A stretch of 64,000 nucleotides of DNA from Alphaproteobacteria bacterium (GTDB lineage Bacteria; Pseudomonadota; Alphaproteobacteria; MPNO01; UBA2964), in the NCBI GenBank assembly GCA_012103315.1, contig WLWZ01000008.1, positions 155,019 through 219,018 of the forward strand, written 5' to 3'. Position 1 is the stretch's first letter, and the number at the start of each line of letters is the position of its first letter. Positions 1 to 8,584 of the stretch are shown here, in pieces. The notes beneath the pieces were generated by a model. That model saw only the letters and a list, made by a program, of their open reading frames with translations. It did not search any database and was not told the origin of the DNA. Both the position numbers and the translations under genes were made by a program.

Positions 1-551
1 CCGAACATTTCGATATGATCCTGCTCGATGTTGGTCTCCCGGATATGGATGGTCGTGATACCTGTCGGCTTATCCGTCGCAAAGGCATCCATACACCTGT
101 CATTATGTTGACCGGTATGGATAGCGACGCCGACATTATTCTCGGACTCGACGCGGGCGCTAATGACTATGTAATCAAACCATTCAAGATGGGAATATTG
201 CTCGCGAGAGTTAGAGCCCATCTAAGGCAACACGAGGCCAGCGAAGACGCTGCCTTTAATCTAGGGCCATTCAGCTTCAGGCCCAGTATCCGCACCCTGA
301 CACATCGTGACACTAAGCAAGAAATTCTTCTCAGCGATAAGGAATGTGCCATTTTGCGATACCTGTATCGTGCAGGCGATAAGATCGTTGGTTGCGACAC
401 CCTATATAGCGAGGTGTGGAATCATGCGGCACCGCTAGCGACGCATACGCTGCAAACCCATATTTATAGACTTCGGCAAAAAATCGAGCCCGACCCCGCC
501 AACCCGATAATTTTGATTTCTGAATCAGGCGGATACCGGGTCAAACGCTAA
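1..551 (+). CDS. OmpR/PhoB-family response regulator, 5' end cut by window
   Basis: The reading frame is open to the window edge, so the true start lies upstream; the first in-frame ATG is at 15. The visible part begins inside a receiver domain, with the phosphoacceptor Asp in LLDVGLPDMDG, the conserved Thr in MLTGMD and the Lys in VIKPF. After a linker, the last 85 or so residues form a winged-helix DNA-binding domain (LSDKECAILRYLY ... HIYRLRQKIE), typical of OmpR/PhoB regulators. It should bind DNA when phosphorylated by a histidine kinase. No kinase is visible here; it may lie upstream. Target genes are unknown, and the gene just downstream could be one only by proximity. Confidence 0.9.
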   Translation, partial: EHFDMILLDVGLPDMDGRDTCRLIRRKGIHTPVIMLTGMDSDADIILGLDAGANDYVIKPFKMGILLARVRAHLRQHEASEDAAFNLGPFSFRPSIRTLTHRDTKQEILLSDKECAILRYLYRAGDKIVGCDTLYSEVWNHAAPLATHTLQTHIYRLRQKIEPDPANPIILISESGGYRVKR

Positions 552-708
552 AATCCTTTGCAAAACTCATGGCGTTGTCACGAAGAATTGAGGTGGAATT
601 ACTGGCGAAGAACGCCGACCGGCGAGTAGCCTAGTCCTGTAGAAACTTAACTAAAGGCGCCTAGCTGACGCGGGCATACGAAAAATAAATCAACGGAGGG
701 TATCCAAG

Positions 709-1755
709 ATGAAACCGATGAAGTCCCGTTTACTTGCAACGACGGTAATACCGCTCGCCATGGCTGCGGGGTTTACCCTCGTCACTGTAGTAGAAGCGCC
801 AACGGCCGTTGCTGGCCATCATCAGAAAGGCTGCAATCCTTGCGCTGCAAAGCGTGGTTGCAATCCATGTGCTGCAAAGCGCGGTTGCAATCCATGCGCC
901 GCCAAACGCGGATGTAATCCATGCGCGGCTAAGCGCGGTTGCAATCCCTGTGCTGCAAAGCGTGGCTGTAATCCTTGTGCCGCTCGGGGCTGTAATCCCT
1001 GCGGTGCAAATCCATGCAACCCATGTGCGGGTGGCGCTGCTTCTTACAGCAGCAAGTGCGTTGTTCCACGTCTTGCCAACGCCAATCCTTGTGCTGCTAA
1101 ACGCGGTTGTAACCCCTGCGCCGCAAAGCGTGGCTGCAATCCCTGCGCCGCAAAGCGTGGCTGCAATCCTTGTGCTGCAAAACGCGGTTGCAACCCCTGC
1201 GCCGCAAAGCGTGGCTGCAATCCTTGTGGTCCCTGTGGCGCAGCTCCTTCGGTCAAGTTGACTAAAGGTGAAACCATCGCGGTCTACAAATGTCTGCAAG
1301 GCGAAATGAAAGCCGCCTACTCCAAGTCAGGCAATCTTTGGGCGAAGTGGTATGCACACTGGAAGAAGTTCTCTAACCAGCCCTACGTCTCCGCTACCCA
1401 TGGCGGGCGCCTTGTCCACAACTATGCCAGTAAGAAGGCAAGTGGGCAGTATGCCAAGTTCGAGAAAGTCGGAAAAATGACTCGCGGCGGCGTTCTTGCC
1501 AAAGACAGCTTTACAGTCACGCCGCAGGGCAAGGTCAGTGTCGGCCCACTGTTCCTCATGGAAAAGATGAAGAGTGGCTTTAACAAGGCGAGCAGCGATT
1601 GGCGCTATACGCTGATCATGCCAAATGGCCAAACTGTTGGCACAACCAATGGCAAGGGATCAAAGAACGTCAAGTTCTGCATCGATTGCCATGCCGCTGT
1701 TGCTGACAATCAGTATGCCATGTTCTTCCTGCCAGCAAAGTTCCGGGCGAAATAA
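709..1755 (+). CDS. Exported Cys-rich CNPC-repeat protein with C-terminal cytochrome P460-like domain
   Basis: This 348-residue protein starts after a good ribosome site (GGAGGG, 696-701). It has a signal peptide cut probably after Ala35 (TAVA|G). Residues 41-109 and 126-177 are tandem copies of GCNPCAAKR or short variants, giving 29 cysteines in about 137 residues, counting one in the linker. The C-terminal half (about 185-348) looks like a cytochrome P460 domain, with DWRYTLIMPNGQTVG followed by a c-type heme motif CIDCH at 324-328. P460-family proteins are periplasmic heme proteins, some oxidising hydroxylamine or binding NO. The repeat block may bind metal such as copper, or be disulfide-linked; that is inference. 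A strong terminator follows. I do not know a named gene for this architecture. Confidence 0.8.
   Translation: MKPMKSRLLATTVIPLAMAAGFTLVTVVEAPTAVAGHHQKGCNPCAAKRGCNPCAAKRGCNPCAAKRGCNPCAAKRGCNPCAAKRGCNPCAARGCNPCGANPCNPCAGGAASYSSKCVVPRLANANPCAAKRGCNPCAAKRGCNPCAAKRGCNPCAAKRGCNPCAAKRGCNPCGPCGAAPSVKLTKGETIAVYKCLQGEMKAAYSKSGNLWAKWYAHWKKFSNQPYVSATHGGRLVHNYASKKASGQYAKFEKVGKMTRGGVLAKDSFTVTPQGKVSVGPLFLMEKMKSGFNKASSDWRYTLIMPNGQTVGTTNGKGSKNVKFCIDCHAAVADNQYAMFFLPAKFRAK
829..1035 (+). repeat. 27-bp coding repeat block 1 (GCNPCAAKR units)
   Basis: Five full 27-bp units encode GCNPCAAKR, followed by shortened variants (GCNPCAAR, GCNPCGA, NPCNPCAGG). The units differ at many third codon positions while the amino acids stay the same, so selection seems to act on the protein rather than on the DNA repeat. 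Confidence 0.9.
1084..1239 (+). repeat. 27-bp coding repeat block 2 (GCNPCAAKR units)
   Basis: A second block holds a partial NPCAAKR unit, four full GCNPCAAKR units and a terminal GCNPCGPCG. It is separated from block 1 by a linker of about 16 residues with a single Cys. Synonymous differences between units are again frequent. Confidence 0.9.
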
Positions 1756-1773
1756 ATTTTACCCGCGCAAACG

Positions 1774-1806
1774 AAAAGGGCCGGTCTTCTGACCGGCCCT
1801 TTTTTT
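1774..1806. terminator. Bidirectional rho-independent terminator
   Basis: A perfect 9-bp stem, GGGCCGGTC (1778-1786) with GACCGGCCC (1791-1799), has a 4-base loop and is flanked by AAAA on the left and a T run on the right. It sits between two convergent genes (709-1755 plus, 1825-2871 minus) and can serve both. Confidence 0.92.
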
Positions 1807-1824
1807 ATCTTCGCGACTATCAGG

Positions 1825-2871
1825 TTATTTGTAACCCAACATCTTTTTCGTATCATTCACCACCCCATCAGGCGTCGCGATGATACCATCAACGATTTTC
1901 TGCACATACTTACCTGGCGCGGTACCGACGAGCATGTTGCGTTTCTTGGTTTCCGCCAGGAAACCTTTAGAAACGACCGCTTTATCAAAAGCCGCTCGCA
2001 ACATGGCAACACGATCAGCTGGCGCGCCAGGGGGCATTGCGTAGGCTCGACCGACAGGGGCGTAGCCAGCAATAAAGCTCATAATTCTTTTCAGTTTCGC
2101 CGTCTTGGCGAGCTCAACAATTGTCGGAACATTCGGCAAATCGGGATGACGTTCCAGTGCCGTCAACGCAACGGGTTTGATCAACTTCTGCTTCAACCAA
2201 TCCCCACGACGCGCTTTCCAACTGTTCCACGCACCCGGCTGATAATTACATTCGCCGCGTTGCATAGCGATATTTTGACGCGCTGAACCCTGATAACCCG
2301 TCAGAGTTTTCATTTTGAGGCCCGCAGCAACGGAAAGCGCTTTCGCGTTGATATAGCCCTGTGCCGCTTTGCCTGCCGTACAGGCAATAATCGTGCCCAG
2401 TTTTTCGCCTTTCAACGTATTGAGATCTCTGCTCGGCAAGGATTTATAGAGCATATGGGCAGCATCCATGCTGACCAGCCGCCCAATATAATTGAACTTG
2501 GAGGCATCATAGCGATATCCCTGTTTCCCCTTATTCAGGCGTTGAAATAGAGCTGCTGTCTGTGACAGGAGCGACATATAAGTGCCGTCCTTTGGCGCCA
2601 CTTTATACATATAGTTAGCTGCCTTAAGGCCGCCAGCGCCTGGCATAAACTGCAACACTATTGGCGGCGTATCCGGAATAAACTGCTTCAAATGTTTCGG
2701 CAGCGTGGTGGAATACAGATGATACCCACCACCAGGGCCAAACGCGATAACAATAGAAATCACCTTATCTTTGTAAAATCCTGCTTTCGCTGACTGGTTT
2801 GGCAACGCAATTGCTGCAATGACCGCAAGCGCTAGTACCGCAATTGAAGTCCTGAACATCTTAAAACGCAT
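1825..2871 (-). CDS. TctC/Bug-family periplasmic substrate-binding protein
   Basis: 348 residues with an N-terminal signal peptide (hydrophobic 9-23, likely cut after SAKA, residue 30). The mature start ISIVIAFGPGGGYHLYS matches the first strand and Gly-rich loop of tripartite tricarboxylate transporter receptors, which capture carboxylates or other small organics in the periplasm. GAGGLKAANYMY and the C-terminal PPGAPADRVAMLRAAF are also family-like. A clear ribosome site (GGGAGG) precedes the ATG. No TctA or TctB membrane subunit is nearby, so it is an orphan receptor here. It lies downstream of the amidohydrolase on the same strand, which hints that its ligand could be that enzyme's substrate; this is a guess. 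Confidence 0.8.
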   Translation of the reverse strand: MRFKMFRTSIAVLALAVIAAIALPNQSAKAGFYKDKVISIVIAFGPGGGYHLYSTTLPKHLKQFIPDTPPIVLQFMPGAGGLKAANYMYKVAPKDGTYMSLLSQTAALFQRLNKGKQGYRYDASKFNYIGRLVSMDAAHMLYKSLPSRDLNTLKGEKLGTIIACTAGKAAQGYINAKALSVAAGLKMKTLTGYQGSARQNIAMQRGECNYQPGAWNSWKARRGDWLKQKLIKPVALTALERHPDLPNVPTIVELAKTAKLKRIMSFIAGYAPVGRAYAMPPGAPADRVAMLRAAFDKAVVSKGFLAETKKRNMLVGTAPGKYVQKIVDGIIATPDGVVNDTKKMLGYK

Positions 2872-3025
2872 AATGTCCTCCCTAGGTTAATCGAACCAAA
2901 ATTGAATTTATTCTTCAAAAAAAAGCTAACAGATACACCCTGTCAAACCTAGCCCAAGACAACACTAAAATTGAGGTCACTCTGGACGAGGGTGCGAGAA
3001 CAAAAGTTCGGAATTAGCAAACCCG

Positions 3026-4483
3026 TTACACGAATTCCGGCTTCTCTTTGACGTAGTGCTCGCTCATCGGTTTACGGAAGGCTTCCATCATCTCGCGGTT
3101 GAGATCAACCGGTGGTTTCTGATCGGCAGGGATCAGTGGCTTATAAACAACATCACCGATCTCTTCGGCAAAGGTGTCTTTCGCCCGCTGAACCAGTGCT
3201 GGATTCGACAGCAAGTCGACGACCGTTCCGGCGAGTGTTTTGGCACCGGCGACAGATCCCTTATGCGCAATGGTCGTCGCGAGCGCCGCGCCTCCTGCCC
3301 AATGATGAAACGGGACATTCGGGACATTGGACGGAAACCCAACGCGGCCCATTGGCACTTTCCACGATACATCACCGCAATCGTTCGATGGCGCGCGTTG
3401 CGCGGTCGGACCGAGTAACGGCTTCACTTCCGTCCTTAGCCCTTCGGGTGTGACGTTAGCGGCCTTCTGCAATTCTTCGGCAAAGGACTGTTCGTCATCT
3501 GTCCATTCAGGAACGCCTACCAAATCAAGATTGCCCTGAACAACCTCCGCCAACCCCTGATTGGTTCGCACGGGCCAAACAGCGCTCATCACTTCGATGT
3601 CGACCTCGGTATTGGTCATCATCGCTGCCCCTTCAGCGATTTTTTTGCCTTGCTCAAAAACCTTTCGAGCTCCTTCTGCGGTTGGTGCCCGGAACGTCCA
3701 CCAGACCATCGCCTTTGCCGGGATGGTATTGGGCTGGTCACCGCCATCCTTGATCACACGATGCGCCCGCATATCGGGTTCCATATGTTCACGGAACTGC
3801 GCCATCCCCATATCCATCAGGACGAAACCATCGAGGGCGTCCCGCGCCCGCCACGGTGCGGTCGATGCATGTGCGGTCTCTCCCTTGAAGGTGAAGTATG
3901 CTGACACAGCAGCCGAATGGGTTAGCCCGTAGACTGTCGCCATATCGCCCCCAATATGATCATGAATTGCGACATCAACGTCATCAAACCAGCCATCGCG
4001 TACATAGTAAGGTCGGCTGATTAACTGTTCTTCACCTGGCGCACCAAACACCTTGAGCGTGCCCTCTAGACCAAACTCGTCTATCGCGCGTTTCGCGGCG
4101 ATGGCACCCGACACCATCACTGCGGCATTACAGTTATGGCCCTCACAATGGCCGGGACCGTAGGTGGTGATATTTTTTTGCTCAGTTTCTCCTGATGCCT
4201 GACTGTTATTCGGATTGGCGTCATATTCCGTATGCAGGGCAATAACCGGCTCGCCTGACCCGTATGAGGCACAAAAGCCCGTTGGAAAACCTGAGATGCC
4301 GCGCTCAACCGAGAATCCTTCCTTCTCGAGCGTCTCGGTCATCAGCTTGGCGCTTTCAACCTCCTGCATGCCCAGCTCACCGAAATAGAACACCGAGTCG
4401 CCGATGGTCGCGATTGCCTCCGCATTGCGGTCGACAAAATCAAAGACAAAGGATTTTTCCGGCGCGAGATTACTATCCGCCAT
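3026..4483 (-). CDS. M20-family amidohydrolase (AbgB-like)
   Basis: A metal-dependent amidohydrolase of the peptidase M20 family, close in layout to the p-aminobenzoyl-glutamate hydrolase subunit AbgB. Visible motifs are ALHTEYDANP (metal His and Asp), GPGHCEGHNCNAAV (the GHxCGHN-like motif) and APGEEQ (catalytic Glu pair). The frame opens further to 4507, but I place the start at 4483 (MADSN) because AGGGAG lies 8 bases upstream of it; this gives 485 residues. No signal peptide is seen, so it is probably cytoplasmic. It would cleave an amide bond of an N-acyl or aminobenzoyl-type compound. The radical SAM gene ends 93 bases upstream on the same strand, so co-transcription is plausible. The substrate is not determinable from sequence. 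Confidence 0.82.
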   Translation of the reverse strand: MADSNLAPEKSFVFDFVDRNAEAIATIGDSVFYFGELGMQEVESAKLMTETLEKEGFSVERGISGFPTGFCASYGSGEPVIALHTEYDANPNNSQASGETEQKNITTYGPGHCEGHNCNAAVMVSGAIAAKRAIDEFGLEGTLKVFGAPGEEQLISRPYYVRDGWFDDVDVAIHDHIGGDMATVYGLTHSAAVSAYFTFKGETAHASTAPWRARDALDGFVLMDMGMAQFREHMEPDMRAHRVIKDGGDQPNTIPAKAMVWWTFRAPTAEGARKVFEQGKKIAEGAAMMTNTEVDIEVMSAVWPVRTNQGLAEVVQGNLDLVGVPEWTDDEQSFAEELQKAANVTPEGLRTEVKPLLGPTAQRAPSNDCGDVSWKVPMGRVGFPSNVPNVPFHHWAGGAALATTIAHKGSVAGAKTLAGTVVDLLSNPALVQRAKDTFAEEIGDVVYKPLIPADQKPPVDLNREMMEAFRKPMSEHYVKEKPEFV

Positions 4484-4576
4484 GGCGTTTCTCCCTATGG
4501 AATTCATTTTCCCAATTTCACACCGGACTAAGAGAGCGGTCTAGAGCAATCTTCTACAAAAAATTTAGGAAGAAGG

Positions 4577-5536
4577 TCAGCTTTGGCTACAGGCACCCCC
4601 GCCGAGAACACAAAACTTTGCGCAATGCGGATGATTGAGAGGTATATCGTCAGATGACTCGGCAAGCGTAGTACCTAGTTCAAACTGGTCATCGTAAGGC
4701 AACAAAGTGCAGGCGATCACGGCCGGTTTTTCAGCACCCTTGCGCTTTACAACCATTCGCGAAGTTGCGCACATCATCGTGCCAGGATCGACATCGAGAA
4801 TCGACCAGCACTGATCTGTAATCTCGGGCACGTCCTGTTTCTCATCCATCTCTGGAAACAACACCAGCCGCGACGAATCATCCGCATCCATTGAAATGTC
4901 ATGCTCGGCAAACAGCTCAGCATAACCTTCCCGCATCGCCATCTCTTCTTCACCCCATGGCGTTCGGCCAGCAATGTCGAAATTAAATTTGTTTTGCGAC
5001 AACCAGATCAACCCATCGAGCATCGGCTGCCAGCTACCCGGTCCACGTTCTTCTTCATGACGTTGTTGCGTGTAATGGTCAACGGAGACACGAACCACCA
5101 GCTTATCGTTAAACCAGTATTTTAGTTTCTTCAGCGCCGCTTCGTGATGCCGCATTGGCTTCATGGCGTTTGTCAGCACCAGAGCCCGAAAACCGCGCAA
5201 CAAAGCCACCTCCAACATCTGGATCATGTCGAGGTTCATGAAGGGTTCACCACCGGTAAAACCGATTTCTTCGGTCTCTAGGCTCTCGTCCCGTATCTCA
5301 TCGAGATACGAACGCACTTCATCTATTGTAATGTAGGATAGCCGGTCATTTCGCGGGCTGGATTCGATGTAGCAATTTGCGCAGGTCAGATTGCACAACG
5401 TACCGGTATTGATCCATAACGTTTTGAGTCCGTCTAGCGATACTTGGGCACGCGTTTCCCCCGCCGCTGTGACGTCCGGATCCTGAAACTTTTTTGGATC
5501 GAGTGACTTGCTCTCGGGCTGGCTTACGCCGTCCAT
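4577..5536 (-). CDS. Radical SAM protein with C-terminal Cys cluster
   Basis: 319 residues. The S-adenosylmethionine cluster motif CNLTCANC (Cys48, Cys52, Cys55) follows the strand LKTLWINTGTL, and GFTGGEP gives the SAM-binding GGE motif. The C-terminus carries CAKFCVLGGGAC (Cys305, 309, 316), and further cysteines occur in QCWSILDVDPGTMMCATS, suggesting an auxiliary iron-sulfur cluster as in SPASM-like enzymes. It would generate a 5'-deoxyadenosyl radical for an unknown reaction. It sits 13 bases after the VOC gene and before the amidohydrolase. No small precursor peptide gene is visible, so a small-molecule substrate seems more likely than a peptide. I do not recognise a named family member. 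Confidence 0.82.
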   Translation of the reverse strand: MDGVSQPESKSLDPKKFQDPDVTAAGETRAQVSLDGLKTLWINTGTLCNLTCANCYIESSPRNDRLSYITIDEVRSYLDEIRDESLETEEIGFTGGEPFMNLDMIQMLEVALLRGFRALVLTNAMKPMRHHEAALKKLKYWFNDKLVVRVSVDHYTQQRHEEERGPGSWQPMLDGLIWLSQNKFNFDIAGRTPWGEEEMAMREGYAELFAEHDISMDADDSSRLVLFPEMDEKQDVPEITDQCWSILDVDPGTMMCATSRMVVKRKGAEKPAVIACTLLPYDDQFELGTTLAESSDDIPLNHPHCAKFCVLGGGACSQS

Positions 5537-5549
5537 TCTTCAATTCCTG

Positions 5550-6164
5550 TTAACGTCGCAGGGAAGGATCCTGCAACGTCATATCCTGTCCAGGTGGCGC
5601 GTCATCAAGAGCATCTTCCAATGATGCCACCGGACGCCAATTTTCAGCGGGACACGCCTCTTCATTGGGACCGACCTGATCCAGGAGACAATAGATTTCA
5701 AGGAAATGGCCATCCGGGTCACGGAATTCAACCGCCACTTGGCAGCCAGCGCGACGCCGCCCGGAAAACTCGATATGAACATTATTTTTTTCAAGATGAT
5801 CACGCGCCTGAAAAACTTCATCCAGCGTTTCAACCTGAAAGGCCATGTGATGCATCTCGGTATTATCGACCACCCGTTCCAATCCGCCGACCAGCGCCAC
5901 GCCATGATGATCATTGTTGAACCGCATGAAAACCATACGGCCCGGCATCATGCTTTCTGGATAGGTATCCGAAACACGAAAGCCCAACACTTGTGTGTAA
6001 AACGCGGTGGAACGGTCAACGTCTTTGACGTTCAAGACCACATGGCCAATCTTGGTAATGTCGAATGGCATGTCTGCCGGCGGCACCATTTTCCGGAGCA
6101 CCTGCATATCGGGGGCCTCAAGAGATTCCTGATCGACAAAATCCCGCTTGAACTGTTTAGCCAT
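5550..6164 (-). CDS. VOC (glyoxalase/extradiol dioxygenase-fold) protein
   Basis: 204 residues. The fold signature runs from GHVVLNVKDVDRSTAFYTQVLG (from about residue 40) to DPDGHFLEIYC. The expected metal ligands of this superfamily are present: His41, a His in EMHHMAF (105/106) and Glu156. Members act as lyases, isomerases or ring-cleaving dioxygenases on metal-bound substrates. A good ribosome site (GGGAGA) precedes the ATG. It lies 12 bases after the sulfurtransferase gene and 13 before the radical SAM gene, so it is very likely in the same operon. The exact reaction is unknown. Confidence 0.8.
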   Translation of the reverse strand: MAKQFKRDFVDQESLEAPDMQVLRKMVPPADMPFDITKIGHVVLNVKDVDRSTAFYTQVLGFRVSDTYPESMMPGRMVFMRFNNDHHGVALVGGLERVVDNTEMHHMAFQVETLDEVFQARDHLEKNNVHIEFSGRRRAGCQVAVEFRDPDGHFLEIYCLLDQVGPNEEACPAENWRPVASLEDALDDAPPGQDMTLQDPSLRR

Positions 6165-6176
6165 CGGTAAGTCTCC

Positions 6177-6992
6177 CTATTCTATCGGTACGTCTGGGTC
6201 ATTGCCCCACTCGGACCAAGAACCGTCATACCCTTTGATATTGGTATAGCCCAGTGACTTGAGCACCATATAGGTATGCGAAGACCGGTGATGGGTTTGG
6301 CAGTGAGCGATAATTTCCTTATCAGGAGTCACACCAAGATCGGTCAACATGGCGGTTATCTCGTCGGCAGACTTGAGCCGAATATTACGATCCCGATCTA
6401 TCGCCAACATCCAGTCAAAATTAACGGCGCCCGGGATATGACCACCGCGCGCCGCACGCATATCGTCCCCGGAATATTCCGCGGGTGTCCGACAATCGAG
6501 CACAACGACATTGTCATCATCGAGATGCTCTAGAATATAATTCTTCTCCGCCAGTGCCCCGTCGCCAATCGACACCGCATAGTCGCCCGGGGTCGGCGCA
6601 TTTGCTTCGGTTTCACGCGGATGACCCTCTCCACCCCAACTATGAAAACCACCATTGAGCAGCGATGCGTTTGGGTGGCCGACAACATCGAGTGTCCACA
6701 AGAAGCGGCTGGCCTTGCCGGTGCCTTCAGTGTCATAGGCTACGACGTGATGATCACGCGTGAGACCGATACCTGACAGGGCAGCCGATAGCTGTTCAGC
6801 GCTGGGGAGAGTGCCCATTGCGGGGGGCCGCGGCCCAATCAAAGACGCAAAGGAGAGATTGACCGCGCCCGGAACATGGCCCTCGGCATAGAGCCCAGGC
6901 TCATTCAAATCGACAATCAATAGACCATCGGCTCCCAGCGCCGCTTCTAGCTCGGCGGGTTCGACAATCAAAGGCAGTAAAGGTTCAACCAT
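6177..6992 (-). CDS. Two-domain rhodanese sulfurtransferase (SseA-like)
   Basis: 271 residues with two rhodanese domains. The N-terminal one (about 8-125) is inactive, with Asp87 in the Cys position. The C-terminal one (about 145-270) carries the active-site loop AHCQTHHRSS with Cys231. GGHIPGAVNF is the CH2 signature. Family members transfer sulfane sulfur from thiosulfate or 3-mercaptopyruvate. The loop CQTHHRSS differs from the usual CGSGVTA of mercaptopyruvate sulfurtransferases, so the donor is uncertain. It is the first gene of a probable run sulfurtransferase, VOC, radical SAM, amidohydrolase; it could supply sulfur to that pathway. Confidence 0.85.
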   Translation of the reverse strand: MVEPLLPLIVEPAELEAALGADGLLIVDLNEPGLYAEGHVPGAVNLSFASLIGPRPPAMGTLPSAEQLSAALSGIGLTRDHHVVAYDTEGTGKASRFLWTLDVVGHPNASLLNGGFHSWGGEGHPRETEANAPTPGDYAVSIGDGALAEKNYILEHLDDDNVVVLDCRTPAEYSGDDMRAARGGHIPGAVNFDWMLAIDRDRNIRLKSADEITAMLTDLGVTPDKEIIAHCQTHHRSSHTYMVLKSLGYTNIKGYDGSWSEWGNDPDVPIE

Positions 6993-7079
6993 CTAGCAGA
7001 TCTTTCTTATAAGAGAATTCATTGCGCGCATCCTATCTTATGGCGATACAGGGAGAAAGAAGCAGAATGGAAGCGCCCT

Positions 7080-8474
7080 TCAAAACCCCGTGTAAAATAT
7101 AGCGGTGCCTAAAACAGTCGAAACAGCGAGTGTCGGGATCATACCGACTTTAAAGCGCAGCATCGCAACCATTGCCGCAACGGCGAGAATGACGGCGGCG
7201 ATTTCAACAGTGTTCCAAACAGGTACATAAAGTCGCAACGGACCGAAATTTTGTTCCTCGACTTTTTCAAATGCTACATGGAGCCCAAACCAAACTGCGA
7301 GATTGAGCACCACACCAACGATGGCAGCCGTAATCGCTGACAGGGCTGCCGACAGTGATTTGTTGCCCCGCAGAGATTCGATGTAAGGCCCACCGAGGAA
7401 AATCCACAGGAAGCACGGCACAAAGGTCACCCAGGTCGTAATCGCCGCCCCCAGGACACCGGCCAGCATCGGATCGAGCATTCCTGGATTTCTGTAGGCG
7501 CCCATAAACCCGACAAACTGCACAACCATGATGAGCGGTCCCGGCGTGGTTTCCGCCATGCCAAGGCCGTCAAGCATCTCCCCGGGAGCCAGCCAGCCAT
7601 AAGTCGATACCGCCTGCTGCGCGACATAGGCCAATACCGCATAGGCCCCGCCAAAAGTAACGACCGCCATCTTGCTAAAAAACAGGCTTTCCTGTGTGAA
7701 GACGTTGTTCATACCCATCCAGGCAATCAGGACTGTGACGGGACCCAGCCACAGCACGAGACAAAGCGACGTCACTCTTATCGCCCGCGCCAGGGACGGT
7801 TTCGTATGGTTCAACTTTCCAGCGGCTTCCGCGGCGTCAATAACATCATTTTCCGTCGTTTCTGCCTCGCCATGACCACCACCCCCAGAGAAGATCATGG
7901 GGTTCACGCGGCCACCGATATAGCCAATAACCGCCGCGGCAATCACAATCACCGGGAAAGGAACGGCAAAGAAGAAGATCGCAACAAACGCAGTGACAGC
8001 GATGGCGATCATTAGGTTGTTGGTAAGCGCCCGGCTACCGATCCGTAAAACGGCCTGAACCACGACCGCCAACACCGCTGCTTTGATGCCAAAGAAAATA
8101 GCCTGAACAATCGAGAGGTCATTGAACCCCGCATAGAGAACGCTGAGCGCCAGGATAACGACGGCACCCGGCACGATAAATAACGTCCCAGCAACGAGAC
8201 CACCCCAGGTTCTATGCAACAGCCAGCCTATATACGTCGCGAGCTGCTGCGCTTCGGGTCCGGGCAACAGCATGCAGTAATTTAGAGCATGCAAAAACCG
8301 GCCTTCGCTAATCCACTTTTTGTCTTCAACCAGCACTCGGTGCATCAGAGCGATTTGGCCCGCAGGACCACCAAAGCTAAGGAGTGCGATTTTAGTCCAC
8401 GCCCCCAAAGCTTCACGGAAGCTGACGCCGATAATCCCACTTCGGTCTTTCTCTTCCGAGTTGCTTTCCGACAT
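7080..8474 (-). CDS. chrA: Chromate transporter ChrA, long form
   Basis: 464 residues, strongly hydrophobic, with two homologous CHR halves. The N half shows LSFGGPAGQIALMH and LPGPEAQQLATYIGW. The C half shows TFGGAYAVLAYVAQQAV and the ETTPGPLIM segment. This is the long-chain bidomain ChrA layout. Family members export chromate, and some homologs move other oxyanions. It is separated by 87 bases from the sulfurtransferase gene on the same strand. A sulfur or oxyanion link between the two is possible but not shown. No clear ribosome site is seen before the ATG. Confidence 0.88.
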   Translation of the reverse strand: MSESNSEEKDRSGIIGVSFREALGAWTKIALLSFGGPAGQIALMHRVLVEDKKWISEGRFLHALNYCMLLPGPEAQQLATYIGWLLHRTWGGLVAGTLFIVPGAVVILALSVLYAGFNDLSIVQAIFFGIKAAVLAVVVQAVLRIGSRALTNNLMIAIAVTAFVAIFFFAVPFPVIVIAAAVIGYIGGRVNPMIFSGGGGHGEAETTENDVIDAAEAAGKLNHTKPSLARAIRVTSLCLVLWLGPVTVLIAWMGMNNVFTQESLFFSKMAVVTFGGAYAVLAYVAQQAVSTYGWLAPGEMLDGLGMAETTPGPLIMVVQFVGFMGAYRNPGMLDPMLAGVLGAAITTWVTFVPCFLWIFLGGPYIESLRGNKSLSAALSAITAAIVGVVLNLAVWFGLHVAFEKVEEQNFGPLRLYVPVWNTVEIAAVILAVAAMVAMLRFKVGMIPTLAVSTVLGTAIFYTGF

Positions 8475-8584
8475 CTGTTTAGCCCAAACGTTTATTTCTC
8501 TTGGAAACTAACACGCATTAATGCCTAAACCGACAAGCTGATTCATATGTTTTTGGATACAGGACCTTGAAATTGATTGAGTTA

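Noticed and set aside
829..1239. CRISPR-like array of regular 27-bp repeats
   Set aside because: The repeats are directly adjacent with no unique spacers and are coding, with synonymous variation.
730..1299. Long open frames on the minus strand and in a second plus frame across the CNPC repeat block
   Set aside because: A 27-bp repeat unit is a multiple of three, so a frame free of stops in one unit is free in all. The frames lack ribosome sites and mirror the repeat.
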